Shown here: positions 24,031-32,295 of the stretch, in pieces
Layout: each line of letters opens with the position of its first letter
Numbering within the stretch: position 1 is the stretch's first letter
Assembly: GCA_045643885.1 (NCBI GenBank)
Contig: JAZRFY010000020.1
Coordinates: forward strand, 1-38,306
DNA length: 38,306 nt
Direction: 5' to 3'
DNA from: RGIG4608 sp045643885
GTDB taxonomy: Bacteria; Bacillota; Clostridia; Oscillospirales; CAG-272
The notes under the pieces: generated by a model
The model's database searches: none
Seen by the model: the letters and a program-made list of their open reading frames with translations, nothing else
Told to the model about the DNA's origin: nothing
Made by a program: the position numbers and the translations under genes

Positions 24031-25110
24031 ATGAAGCAAGTTATTATCAACGAAAAGGCACACACCGACCTTTTAACATCTGATTTTTATTACGATCTTC
24101 CAGATGAGCTTATAGCACAGACTCCCCTTGAGCCAAGAGATTCATCAAGACTCATGGTTATCGACCGAAAGAGTGGTGAGATTACTCATAAGCATTTCTT
24201 CGATATCTGTGATTATCTTCGTGAGGGCGACACACTCGTTATTAACGATTCAAAGGTAATTCCTGCCCGTCTTTACGGACATGTAGAGGGCAGAGAAGAG
24301 GCTAAGATCGAGCTTTTGCTCCTCAAAAATTTGGGGCTTGATACTTGGGAAACGCTTGTTAAGCCCGGCAAGAGAGCAAAAATCGGTTCAAGACTCGTTT
24401 TCGGTGACGGTGCTTTGCACGGTGAGATAGTTGATATCACCGAGGAGGGTAACCGTTATATCAAATTTGAATTTGATAAGGAAAAATATCAGAATATTTA
24501 TGAGATTTTGCATATGATCGGACTTATGCCACTTCCTCCTTACATCACTGAAAAGCTCGAGGACAAAAGCCGCTATCAAACGGTTTATGCAAGGGAAGAG
24601 GGCTCGGCAGCAGCTCCTACTGCAGGACTTCATTTTACACCCGAGCTTATGCAGAAGATAAGGGATATGGGTGTTGAGATCGTTCCTGTAATGCTCCACG
24701 TCGGACTTGGCACGTTCCGTCCCGTTAAGGCGGACAGGATCGACGAGCACGTTATGCACACCGAGCATTTTGCAGTTACAAAGGAGAGCGCCGATATCAT
24801 CAATGAAAGAAAGGCAAAGGGTGGACGTCTTATTTGCGTTGGCACGACCTCTTGCCGTACGATAGAGAGTGTAGCACACGATGACGGATTTATTCCTTCA
24901 GGTGAGGGTGATACTGGAATCTTTATCTATCCCGGCTATAAATTCAAGGCGGTGGATGCCCTTATCACAAACTTCCACTTGCCCGAGAGCACACTTTTGA
25001 TGCTTGTTTCTGCATTCTACGATAAAGAAAAAATGATGGGTGCGTATCATACCGCGGTTGAAGAAAAGTATCGTTTCTTCTCCTTCGGAGACGCGATGAT
25101 AATCGTATAA
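24031..25110 (+). CDS. queA: tRNA preQ1(34) S-adenosylmethionine ribosyltransferase-isomerase
   Basis: 359 aa. It transfers the ribosyl part of SAM to preQ1 in the tRNA wobble position to make epoxyqueuosine. Family hallmarks are DFYYDLPDELIAQTPLEPRD near the N-terminus, LVINDSKVIPARL, GSAAAPTAGLHFT, HVGLGTFRPV and NFHLPESTLLML. The protein starts about 15 residues before the usual QueA N-terminus (TSDFYYDLP). No better ATG or ribosome site is visible there, so the extension is probably real; the site before 24031 (GGAC) is weak. It leads a plus-strand group with ansA and tex, though no other queuosine genes are in the window. Confidence 0.95.
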   Translation: MKQVIINEKAHTDLLTSDFYYDLPDELIAQTPLEPRDSSRLMVIDRKSGEITHKHFFDICDYLREGDTLVINDSKVIPARLYGHVEGREEAKIELLLLKNLGLDTWETLVKPGKRAKIGSRLVFGDGALHGEIVDITEEGNRYIKFEFDKEKYQNIYEILHMIGLMPLPPYITEKLEDKSRYQTVYAREEGSAAAPTAGLHFTPELMQKIRDMGVEIVPVMLHVGLGTFRPVKADRIDEHVMHTEHFAVTKESADIINERKAKGGRLICVGTTSCRTIESVAHDDGFIPSGEGDTGIFIYPGYKFKAVDALITNFHLPESTLLMLVSAFYDKEKMMGAYHTAVEEKYRFFSFGDAMIIV

Positions 25111-25161
25111 TTTCTACGATATCAAATAGTTAAACACACAAAACAACTTTAAGGAGTATCT

Positions 25162-26175
25162 ATGGAATCCCAAAAAGTTTTAATCATATACACGGGTGGA
25201 ACGATCGGTATGAAGAATACGGAGCAGGGATACAAGCCTGCGCCGAATTTCCTTGACGAGGAGCTTCATTCGATCCCCGATCTTATGAGAGCCGATTTTC
25301 CTCAATGGGAGCTTTATGAGATGAATCCTCTCCTTGACTCGTCAAATATGACGCTTAAGGAGTGGAACGAGATTGCCCGTGTTATTTACACCAATTACGA
25401 TAAATACTGTGGCTTTGTGGTGCTTCACGGAACGGACACGATGGCATATACTGCCTCGGCATTGTCCTTTATCTTGCGTGGACTTGAGAAGCCCGTGGTT
25501 TTGACAGGATCGCAAATTCCTCTTTCCGAAGTGCGAAGTGACGGACGCGACAACCTTATCACGTCCATTCTCATTGCAAACGAGGGCGTGGCAAACGAGG
25601 TTTGCCTTTATTTCAGTGGAAAGCTCCTTCGTGGCAACCGTGCGATAAAGATGAGTGCTGACGGACTCGTTGCCTTCAAGTCACCCAATTATCCTCTCCT
25701 TGCCGAGGTTGGAATCACGATAAAATATAACAAGAGCGACCTCTTGAAGCACAAGGAGGGAACAAAGCTTGAGTTTTTGCCATTCAACAACGTACCGATT
25801 GGCGTTCTTAAGGTTTTTCCCGGAATCCAATTCGGACTTTTTGAGGACATTATGACCGAAAAGCTTTCGGGCATCGTTCTTGAAACGTTTGGCTCGGGTA
25901 ATATCCCAAGTGGTGGAAACGAATTGCTTCCCATCATCAAAAAAGCTTTTGCATCGGGCTCTGTTATTACTGTTTGCTCACAGTGTCCTATCGGAACTGT
26001 AACGCTCGGTGCTTATGAAACGAGTGCATCCTTAAAGGGTGCGGGAGCTGTCAGTGGAAAGGATATGACCACCGAGGCAGCAGTTGCAAAGCTTTATCAC
26101 CTCTTTAGCTTAGGTCTTGCAAAGGAAGAGATTAAGCGACTTATGGAGAAAAACATTGCAGGAGAGCTTACTTGA
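25162..26175 (+). CDS. ansA: L-asparaginase, type I (cytoplasmic)
   Basis: 337 aa. It hydrolyses asparagine to aspartate and ammonia. Active-site signature 1 is YTGGTIG (10-16) with Thr nucleophiles, and signature 2 is LHGTDTMAYTA (near 87-97). VRSDGRDNL lies in the middle, and the C-terminal domain has ETFGSGNIP. There is no signal peptide, which fits type I. AAGGAG lies before the start. It sits 51 nt after queA with no terminator between, so it is probably co-transcribed. Confidence 0.94.
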   Translation: MESQKVLIIYTGGTIGMKNTEQGYKPAPNFLDEELHSIPDLMRADFPQWELYEMNPLLDSSNMTLKEWNEIARVIYTNYDKYCGFVVLHGTDTMAYTASALSFILRGLEKPVVLTGSQIPLSEVRSDGRDNLITSILIANEGVANEVCLYFSGKLLRGNRAIKMSADGLVAFKSPNYPLLAEVGITIKYNKSDLLKHKEGTKLEFLPFNNVPIGVLKVFPGIQFGLFEDIMTEKLSGIVLETFGSGNIPSGGNELLPIIKKAFASGSVITVCSQCPIGTVTLGAYETSASLKGAGAVSGKDMTTEAAVAKLYHLFSLGLAKEEIKRLMEKNIAGELT

Positions 26176-26200
26176 CACCGAAATTTGTGGAAAACGGATT

Positions 26201-26893
26201 ATGAATAAAGAAAAAATAATATCATATTTGAACGTAAATCCCACCAACAACGATAAAACTATGTCTACATTAACTTTGGGGTTTAATGTTGGTGTTACGT
26301 TATTTGTATTGATTTTTGGAATATTACTTTATCGTCCTTCTAACTACTTTCTATATGTTCTTTTTTGCGTTTTGGATGCTATATATTTTGCATTTTTGAA
26401 AATATACCGCAATCCGTTTTGGCAGATTCCGTTGAGTGCTGTTGGAATGCTGGAGTTGACTATAAAATCATTTTTTGCATACATAATAATTGCGCAGTAT
26501 GAATTTGTCAAAGATAAAACGCCTATGTTTATGTGGATTCATGCGCTTGTTGCGGTCTTGGCTATAGGTGCTATGGCTTATTTATTGGCAAAATTTTATC
26601 AAGCCTATAAAATACTAAATGACAATGGCATAAAAGTTGCAAAGAAAGAGATAAGTGCAAAAAACAAAATGCCAAAATTGGTGGCAATTATTGCTTCACT
26701 TACGAGCTCACCCATGGTATTTGTCAGATTGTTTAGAGATGATTTGCAAATTGCAGGATTAAGTGCAGGATTTTTTGTATGGGTATTAGCTCTTGCTTTT
26801 GCTATAATTTTCACTATGATATTGCCCAAGCTAATAGTATTTATCAAGTTTAAAGTATGGAATTTTGTTGAAGTTAAAAATGAGGATGAATAA
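26201..26893 (+). CDS. Uncharacterised AT-rich multi-pass membrane protein
   Basis: 230 aa. I do not recognise a family. About six hydrophobic segments lie near residues 23-44, 48-68, 75-97, 105-126, 155-172 and 185-212, with short charged loops between. No catalytic motif is visible. The start is put at 26201 (MNKEKIISYL); only a weak site precedes it, and a longer open frame upstream overlaps the end of ansA in another frame. Base use is visibly richer in A and T than in the flanking genes, and codon use is different. That fits recent acquisition or relaxed selection. It overlaps the following pseudouridine synthase by TAATG. Confidence 0.75.
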   Translation: MNKEKIISYLNVNPTNNDKTMSTLTLGFNVGVTLFVLIFGILLYRPSNYFLYVLFCVLDAIYFAFLKIYRNPFWQIPLSAVGMLELTIKSFFAYIIIAQYEFVKDKTPMFMWIHALVAVLAIGAMAYLLAKFYQAYKILNDNGIKVAKKEISAKNKMPKLVAIIASLTSSPMVFVRLFRDDLQIAGLSAGFFVWVLALAFAIIFTMILPKLIVFIKFKVWNFVEVKNEDE

Positions 26894-27600
26894 TGCGAAT
26901 AGATAAATTTTTAAGCAATATGGGAATTGCCAGTCGTACCGAAAGCTCAAAGGCGGCGCGAGGTGGATTGGTTTTAGTCAACGGTGCTCCTGTCAAAAAG
27001 GCGGACGTGCATATCGATCCCGAAAAGGACGTAATAACCTATTGCGGAAGAAAAATCGAATATAGAAAATACACCTATATTCTTATGAACAAGCCCGACG
27101 GAGTGGTGAGTGCCACCGAAGACGGAAAGGACAAGACGGTTATCGATCTTTTGCCCGAGGAGCTTCAAAGACTCGATCTTTTTCCCTGTGGAAGACTTGA
27201 TAAGCACACGTTAGGACTTGTAATGCTTACCGATGACGGAGATTTGGCACACAGATTGCTCTCTCCCAAGCATCACGTTAATAAAAAATACCGTTTTGAG
27301 TGTAAATTTCCCTTGACACGCGACGAGGTGGAATATCTTGAAAAGGGAGCAACACTTGAAGACGGCTATATAACCAAGCCCTCGGAAATCGAGCTTGACG
27401 ATGACAATCAGTCGGGATACATCACGCTCGTTGAGGGGAAATACCACCAGATTAAGCGTATGCTTGAATCGGTAAATAATAAAATAACATATCTTGAAAG
27501 AGTTACCTTTGGTCCTCTTTGCCTGGACAAGAGCCTTGGCAGGGGAGAGTGGAGATTTCTCTCTAAAGAGGAAATAGAAAGGCTTGAGGAACACAGATGA
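26893..27600 (+). CDS. RsuA/RluB-family pseudouridine synthase
   Basis: 235 aa. An S4 RNA-binding domain (MRIDKFLSNMGIASRTESSKA, about 1-50) is followed by the catalytic domain with GRLDKHTLGLVMLTDDG, whose Asp is the nucleophile. Then come VNKKYRFE and EGKYHQIKRM, the usual RsuA-family C-terminal block. It modifies a uridine in rRNA, either a 16S or a 23S site; which one cannot be read from the sequence. It overlaps the preceding gene by TAATG and the following tex by ATGA. Confidence 0.93.
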   Translation: MRIDKFLSNMGIASRTESSKAARGGLVLVNGAPVKKADVHIDPEKDVITYCGRKIEYRKYTYILMNKPDGVVSATEDGKDKTVIDLLPEELQRLDLFPCGRLDKHTLGLVMLTDDGDLAHRLLSPKHHVNKKYRFECKFPLTRDEVEYLEKGATLEDGYITKPSEIELDDDNQSGYITLVEGKYHQIKRMLESVNNKITYLERVTFGPLCLDKSLGRGEWRFLSKEEIERLEEHR

Positions 27601-29753
27601 ACATTTTTGAAACACTTGCAAAGGAACTGAATATAACTCTTGTTCAGGTTGAAAAGACTGTTGCTCTTATCGATGAGGGCAATACCATTCCCTTTATCGC
27701 GCGATACAGAAAAGAGGTTACAGGCTCTCTTGACGATGAGATTCTCAGAAAGCTTGAGGAAAGACTTAACTATCTTCGCAATATCGAAAAGAGAAGAGAA
27801 GAGGTAATCGAACTCATTCGCGCTCAGGATAAGCTCACTCCCGAAATCGAGGAGGCTATCAAAAACGCAGTTACTATTACAGAAATCGACGATATCTACC
27901 GTCCCTTCCGTCCCCACAGAAAGACAAGAGCATCCGTTGCCAAGGAAAAAGGACTTGAGCCTCTTGCCTTGCTCATCCTTGAGCAGAGAGAAGCATATGA
28001 GCCTTCCCTCGATGCTATTGCAGAAGGATTCGTTGATGCCGAAAAGGGTGTTGAAAATATTGAACAGGCATATGCAGGCGCTTGCGATATCATCGCAGAG
28101 AGCATTTCCGACAATGCCGAATATAGAAAGGACATTCGTCGCCTCACATACCAGTTTGGTATTGTAACAAGCAAGGCAACTACCGAAGAGGATTCCGTTT
28201 ACGCACAGTATTACGATTATAATGAGGGCGTTAAGAAGATTCCCTCACACCGTGTTCTTGCTATCCACCGTGGTGAAAAGGAAGAGTTTTTGAAGGTGGC
28301 TATTACTATCGAAAAGGATATCGTCCTTAACCATTTGTATAATGAAATTATCGTTCCCGGCAACAGCCCTGCTAAAAAGTACGTAGAAAACGCACTTGTT
28401 GACGGCTATGACCGACTCATCGCACCCAGTGTGGAAAGAGAAATTTGGAACGATCTCTTTGACAATGCTTGTGAGGGTGCTATCGCACTCTTCTCAGACA
28501 ATCTCAAGCATCTTTTGATGCAGTCACCCATCAAGGGCAAGGTTGTTCTCGGTTTTGACCCCGGTTACGTTAACGGATGCAAGCTTGCGGTAGTTGATCC
28601 CGTGGGCAAGGTCATTGACACAGGCGTTATCTATCCCACAAAGCCCCGTCAGAGAATTGAAGAGGCAAAGCGTATCGTTAAGGGAATGATTCGCGCGCAT
28701 AAGGTAGACGTTATCGCAATAGGTAACGGTACTGCATCCAAGGAAAGTGAAATTTTTATTGCCGATCTTCTTAAAGAGGTTGAGCACGATACAAAATATA
28801 TCGTTATCAGTGAGGCAGGAGCTTCTATCTACTCAGCATCAAAGCTTGCTGCTGATGAATTTCCTGACTTTGACGTAATGCAGAGAAGTGCAGTATCCAT
28901 CGCAAGAAGATTGCAGGATCCCTTGGCTGAATTGGTAAAGATCGATCCTAAGTCCATTGGCGTTGGTCAGTATCAGCACGATATGAAGCCTGCCCGTCTT
29001 GACGAGGCTCTTACAGGTGTTGTTGAAGACTGTGTTAACAGTGTAGGTGTTGACGTAAACACTGCTTCACACTCACTTCTTTCATATATTGCAGGTATAA
29101 ATTCCACAAGTGCAAAGAATATTGTTAAATACAGAGAAGAGAACGGCGCATTCAAGTCAAGAGCTGAGATCCTCAAGGTTCCTCGCATTGGTGCGAAGGC
29201 TTATGAGCAGTGCGCAGGATTCCTTCGTGTGCCAGATTCCAAGTACATTCTTGATAATACCGGTGTTCACCCCGAATCCTATGAGGCTGCGCTCAAGCTC
29301 CTTAATAAGTTTGAGTACACTCAGGAGGACGTTAAGGCAAACAAGCTTTCAATGCTTCGAGTAAAGGCTCAGAAATACGGCTTTAAGAAGCTTGCTGATG
29401 AGTTTGAAATCGGTGAACCCACACTTATGGATATTATTGGCGAGCTTGAAAAGCCCGGACGCGATATCCGTGATAGCTTCCCAACTCCCATCCTTCGTGA
29501 TGATATTTTGGGAATGGAGGACCTTAAGCCCGAAATGCTTCTTACAGGTACAGTAAGAAACGTTATTGACTTTGGTGTTTTCGTTGACATCGGCGTTCAC
29601 CAGGATGGTCTTGTTCACATCTCCGAGCTTTCTGATAAGTTTGTAAAGCATCCTTCAGAGGTTGTGTCTCTTGGAGATAACGTAAAGGTTAAGGTTCTTG
29701 CCGTTGACCTTAAGAAGAAGAGAATCTCTCTTTCCATGAAGGGACTTAATTGA
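27597..29753 (+). CDS. tex: Tex-family RNA-binding protein
   Basis: 718 aa, the usual Tex length. The Tex N-terminal helical region (about 1-190, with IPFIARYRKE) is followed by a YqgF-like RNase H fold beginning near 314 (VLGFDPGYVNGCKLAVVD). Then come helix-hairpin-helix motifs near 485-555 (GINSTSAKNIVKYREENGAF) and a C-terminal S1 domain near 645-715 (LTGTVRNVIDFGVFVDIG, ending in KRISLSMK). Tex proteins bind nucleic acid and act in transcription and RNA processes; exact roles vary. Its start overlaps the pseudouridine synthase by ATGA. It is the last gene before a strong terminator. Confidence 0.96.
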   Translation: MNIFETLAKELNITLVQVEKTVALIDEGNTIPFIARYRKEVTGSLDDEILRKLEERLNYLRNIEKRREEVIELIRAQDKLTPEIEEAIKNAVTITEIDDIYRPFRPHRKTRASVAKEKGLEPLALLILEQREAYEPSLDAIAEGFVDAEKGVENIEQAYAGACDIIAESISDNAEYRKDIRRLTYQFGIVTSKATTEEDSVYAQYYDYNEGVKKIPSHRVLAIHRGEKEEFLKVAITIEKDIVLNHLYNEIIVPGNSPAKKYVENALVDGYDRLIAPSVEREIWNDLFDNACEGAIALFSDNLKHLLMQSPIKGKVVLGFDPGYVNGCKLAVVDPVGKVIDTGVIYPTKPRQRIEEAKRIVKGMIRAHKVDVIAIGNGTASKESEIFIADLLKEVEHDTKYIVISEAGASIYSASKLAADEFPDFDVMQRSAVSIARRLQDPLAELVKIDPKSIGVGQYQHDMKPARLDEALTGVVEDCVNSVGVDVNTASHSLLSYIAGINSTSAKNIVKYREENGAFKSRAEILKVPRIGAKAYEQCAGFLRVPDSKYILDNTGVHPESYEAALKLLNKFEYTQEDVKANKLSMLRVKAQKYGFKKLADEFEIGEPTLMDIIGELEKPGRDIRDSFPTPILRDDILGMEDLKPEMLLTGTVRNVIDFGVFVDIGVHQDGLVHISELSDKFVKHPSEVVSLGDNVKVKVLAVDLKKKRISLSMKGLN

Positions 29754-29761
29754 TAAAAAGA

Positions 29762-29795
29762 ACAAAAGCACTGTTTTTACGGTGCTTTTGTTTTG
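29762..29795 (+). terminator. Terminator after tex
   Basis: ACAAAAGCAC pairs with GTGCTTTTGT around a U-rich loop, followed by TTTTG. Confidence 0.88.
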
Positions 29796-29977
29796 CGTGT
29801 TGCACTTGCTCTCGTAAAGCTGCCTGTATTTCGATTGATAAATGTTAAATTGCAAGATTTATTTGCATAATAAACTCAAAATAGGGAACTCTATTGCAAG
29901 GAAAAATGAGTTAAATTTATACAAATTGAACAAAAAATACCCCCTTTAATTTGTGATAATTTTGCAAAAACTAAATG
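29796..29977. other. AT-rich intergenic stretch before tRNA-Lys
   Basis: No reading frame with a ribosome site. It contains a short nested inverted repeat (ATAG/CTAT inside AACTCA/TGAGTT, 29873-29912) and no obvious promoter for a small RNA. I assign nothing. Confidence 0.5.
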
Positions 29978-30006
29978 TTGACAAAAGTTGTGATTTGTGA
30001 TATTAT
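29978..30006 (+). promoter_or_regulatory. Promoter of tRNA-Lys
   Basis: -35 TTGACA (29978-29983), 17-bp spacer, -10 TATTAT (30001-30006). Confidence 0.85.
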
Positions 30007-30025
30007 ATATTGGTAAACCTAATAT

Positions 30026-30101
30026 GCCCCATTAGCTCAGAAGGTAGAGCACATGACTTTTAATCATGGTGTCCGGAGTTCGACTCTCCGATGGAGCACC
30101 A
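30026..30101 (+). tRNA. tRNA-Lys, anticodon TTT
   Basis: 76 nt with encoded CCA. Anticodon stem CATGA/TCATG with loop CTTTTAA gives anticodon TTT. The T-arm CGGAG-TTCGACT-CTCCG is perfect and the D-arm is normal. In the acceptor stem, GCCCCAT faces ATGGAGC, giving a C-A mismatch at 3-70. Strong promoter and terminator flank it. Confidence 0.94.
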
Positions 30102-30132
30102 AAAACGACAAGCTTAGGCTTGTCGTTTTTTT
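30101..30132 (+). terminator. Terminator of tRNA-Lys
   Basis: ACGACAAGC-TTAG-GCTTGTCGT followed by a run of T, starting directly after the CCA end. Confidence 0.93.
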
Positions 30133-30200
30133 ATTCAAATTTCGCAGCCGGCTTATGAACAAAATTCATTAAATTAATTATATTAATTGTAAAAAACTTC

Positions 30201-30229
30201 TTGTAATATTGACTTTTATGTGATATAAT
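30201..30229 (+). promoter_or_regulatory. Promoter of pyk
   Basis: -35 TTGTAA (30201-30206), 17-bp spacer, -10 TATAAT (30224-30229). A TTGACT inside the spacer is too close to the -10 to be the -35. Confidence 0.72.
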
Positions 30230-30284
30230 TTAAACGGAATAATTTGAACTTTTATAATTTTATATTCTAAGGAGATAAAATAAT

Positions 30285-31703
30285 ATGAGAAAGACTAAAA
30301 TCGTTTGCACGATAGGTCCTGCTACTGAAAGTGAAGAACAGCTTCGCGAGCTTATGCTTGCGGGCATGAACGTTGCCCGTCTCAACTTCTCACACGGAAC
30401 ACACGACGAGCACAAGGTAAGAATCGATAGAATCAAAAAGGTAAGAGATGAGCTCGGTCTTCCCGTTGCCATCCTTCTTGACACAAAGGGCCCTGAATAT
30501 AGAATCAGAACCTTTGAAAATGGCAAAATATATCTTAACGACGGTGACACCTTCACATTTACAACTGATGAAGTCGTTGGTAATCAGGAGAGAGCATCCG
30601 TTAGCTACAAGAATCTTCATAACGATCTTGAGGTTGGAAACAAGGTTTACGTTAACAACGGTCTTGTTCACTTCGTTGTTGAAGAAATCAAGGGACATGA
30701 TATCATTTGTAAGGTAACTGCTGGTGGAGAGCTTTCTAACAGAAAGAGCATGAGCTTTCCCGGTAAGGTGCTTAAGCAGGTATATCTTTCCGAGGTTGAT
30801 AAGTCCGATATTCTTTTCGGTGTTGAAAATGACGTTGACTTTATCGCATGCTCATTCGTTTCCTGCAAGCAGGATATCGACGATGTAAGAGCATTCCTTG
30901 ACGAGCACACTACTGACGATAACATCTCTCTTATCGCAAAGATTGAAAATCAGCACGGTGTTGACAATATCGACGAGATTTGTCAGTCCTGCGACGGTAT
31001 CATGATCGGCCGTGGTGACATGGGTGTTGAGATTGCATTTGAGGAGCTTCCTCAGATTCAGAAGCACCTTATCACAAAGTGCCGTCTTCTCGGTAAGCGT
31101 GTAATCACAGCAACTGAGATGCTTGAATCCATGATTTATAATCCCCGTCCCACAAGAGCTGAGATCAGTGACGTTGCAAACGCAGTTTACGACGGAACAA
31201 GCGCAATCATGCTCTCCGGTGAAACTGCAATGGGTAAATATCCCGTTCTTGCTGTTCAGACAATGGCAAAGATTGCTGAAACAACAGAAAAGAACATCAA
31301 TTACAAGAAGAGATTCTTCAATACTGAATTCAATATTGCAAATTCCGTTGACGCAGTTTCACATGCAACCTGCTCAATGGCAATCAATCTCAATGCTAAG
31401 GCTATCGTTGTTTGTTCACTTTCCGGCAGAACAGCCCGAATGGTTAGCCGTTTCCGTCCTCCCGTGGACATCATCGGTATTTGCATTGACCAAAAGTCCG
31501 TAAGAAAGCTTTCTCTTTCTTGGGGTGTAACTCCTGTTATGGGTGAGTCCGTTCCTACGACCGACGTTCTCTTCTATTCAGCATATAAGACAGCTAAGAA
31601 GGAATTCAAACTCAAGAAGGGTGACCAGATTGTTATCACAGGTGGTCAGATTAACGGACAGAGCGGCAACACTAACCTTTTAAAGGTTGACACTATTGTA
31701 TAA
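30285..31703 (+). CDS. pyk: Pyruvate kinase
   Basis: 472 aa. It converts PEP and ADP to pyruvate and ATP in glycolysis. Motifs are MNVARLNFSHG, ILLDTKGPE, IAKIENQHGVDN (catalytic Lys), IMIGRGDMGVE, ITATEMLESMIYNPRPTRAE and IMLSGETAMGKYP. Some positions are slightly off the common consensus (GPEYRI for GPEIRTG, GRGDMG for ARGDLG), but catalytic residues appear intact. The C-terminal PEP-utilising extension seen in some Bacillus enzymes is absent. AAGGAG precedes the start. It is followed 1 nt later by a NUDIX gene. Confidence 0.95.
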   Translation: MRKTKIVCTIGPATESEEQLRELMLAGMNVARLNFSHGTHDEHKVRIDRIKKVRDELGLPVAILLDTKGPEYRIRTFENGKIYLNDGDTFTFTTDEVVGNQERASVSYKNLHNDLEVGNKVYVNNGLVHFVVEEIKGHDIICKVTAGGELSNRKSMSFPGKVLKQVYLSEVDKSDILFGVENDVDFIACSFVSCKQDIDDVRAFLDEHTTDDNISLIAKIENQHGVDNIDEICQSCDGIMIGRGDMGVEIAFEELPQIQKHLITKCRLLGKRVITATEMLESMIYNPRPTRAEISDVANAVYDGTSAIMLSGETAMGKYPVLAVQTMAKIAETTEKNINYKKRFFNTEFNIANSVDAVSHATCSMAINLNAKAIVVCSLSGRTARMVSRFRPPVDIIGICIDQKSVRKLSLSWGVTPVMGESVPTTDVLFYSAYKTAKKEFKLKKGDQIVITGGQINGQSGNTNLLKVDTIV

Positions 31704-31704
31704 T

Positions 31705-32247
31705 ATGAATTTCGAAGAAAAGACCAAAAAAGAGAATCTTATCTTTGACGGTAAGGTGCTCCACGTATATTGCGACGATATAATCCAGCCCGACGGTGTT
31801 GAAGCCAAAAGGGAATATGCAAGGCACTTGGGTGCTGTGTGCGTAGTTCCGCTTACTGCTGAAAACGAGGTCATTTGTGTAAAGCAGTATAGATATGCAC
31901 ACCATAGACTCTTTCTTGAAATCCCTGCAGGTAAGCTTGATTATGCAGGTGAGGACAGAAGAGAGGCGGCTCTTCGTGAGCTTCGCGAGGAAACGGGTGC
32001 TATCTGCGAAACGCTTACCCACATCGGTGATATAGTTCCTTCTCCTGCCATTTTGACTGAGAGAATATCAATGTATCTTGCCGAGGGACTTACGTTTACG
32101 GATACCGAATACGATGAGGGTGAATTTATCGAAATCGTAAAAATACCACTTGAGAAGCTTGTTGAAATGATAGTAAACGGTGAGATTCAGGACGCAAAGA
32201 CTCAGTCTGCAATCCTTAAGGTTTGGTATTTAAAAAATAAGAAATAA
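31705..32247 (+). CDS. NUDIX hydrolase (ADP-ribose pyrophosphatase-like)
   Basis: 180 aa. The Nudix box is around GEDRREAALRELREETGA (E-x7-REUxEExGU), preceded by EIPAGKLDYAG as in ADP-ribose pyrophosphatases. There is one extra residue between the PAGK Gly and the first box Glu. These Mg-dependent enzymes cleave nucleoside diphosphates linked to another moiety; ADP-ribose is the likely but unproven substrate. The start at 31705 lies 1 nt after the pyk stop (TAATATG) with no ribosome binding site of its own, so it is probably translated by coupling to pyk. Confidence 0.9.
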   Translation: MNFEEKTKKENLIFDGKVLHVYCDDIIQPDGVEAKREYARHLGAVCVVPLTAENEVICVKQYRYAHHRLFLEIPAGKLDYAGEDRREAALRELREETGAICETLTHIGDIVPSPAILTERISMYLAEGLTFTDTEYDEGEFIEIVKIPLEKLVEMIVNGEIQDAKTQSAILKVWYLKNKK

Positions 32248-32251
32248 GTAC

Positions 32252-32280
32252 AAAGGGCAAAAGTAATTTTGCCCTTTTGC
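32252..32280 (+). terminator. Hairpin terminator between the NUDIX gene and polA
   Basis: AAAGGGCAAAA-GTAA-TTTTGCCCTTT with only a short T-tract. Because polA starts 16 nt later with no clear promoter of its own, some read-through is likely. Confidence 0.65.
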
Positions 32281-32295
32281 TAAAAGGAAAGAAAT

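Noticed and set aside
29873..29912. Nested inverted repeat before tRNA-Lys as a possible small RNA
   Set aside because: Stems are short (4 and 6 bp), no promoter precedes it and no terminator follows it directly.
30207..30229. TTGACT (30209-30214) as the -35 of pyk
   Set aside because: Only 9 bp separate it from TATAAT; TTGTAA with a 17-bp spacer fits better.
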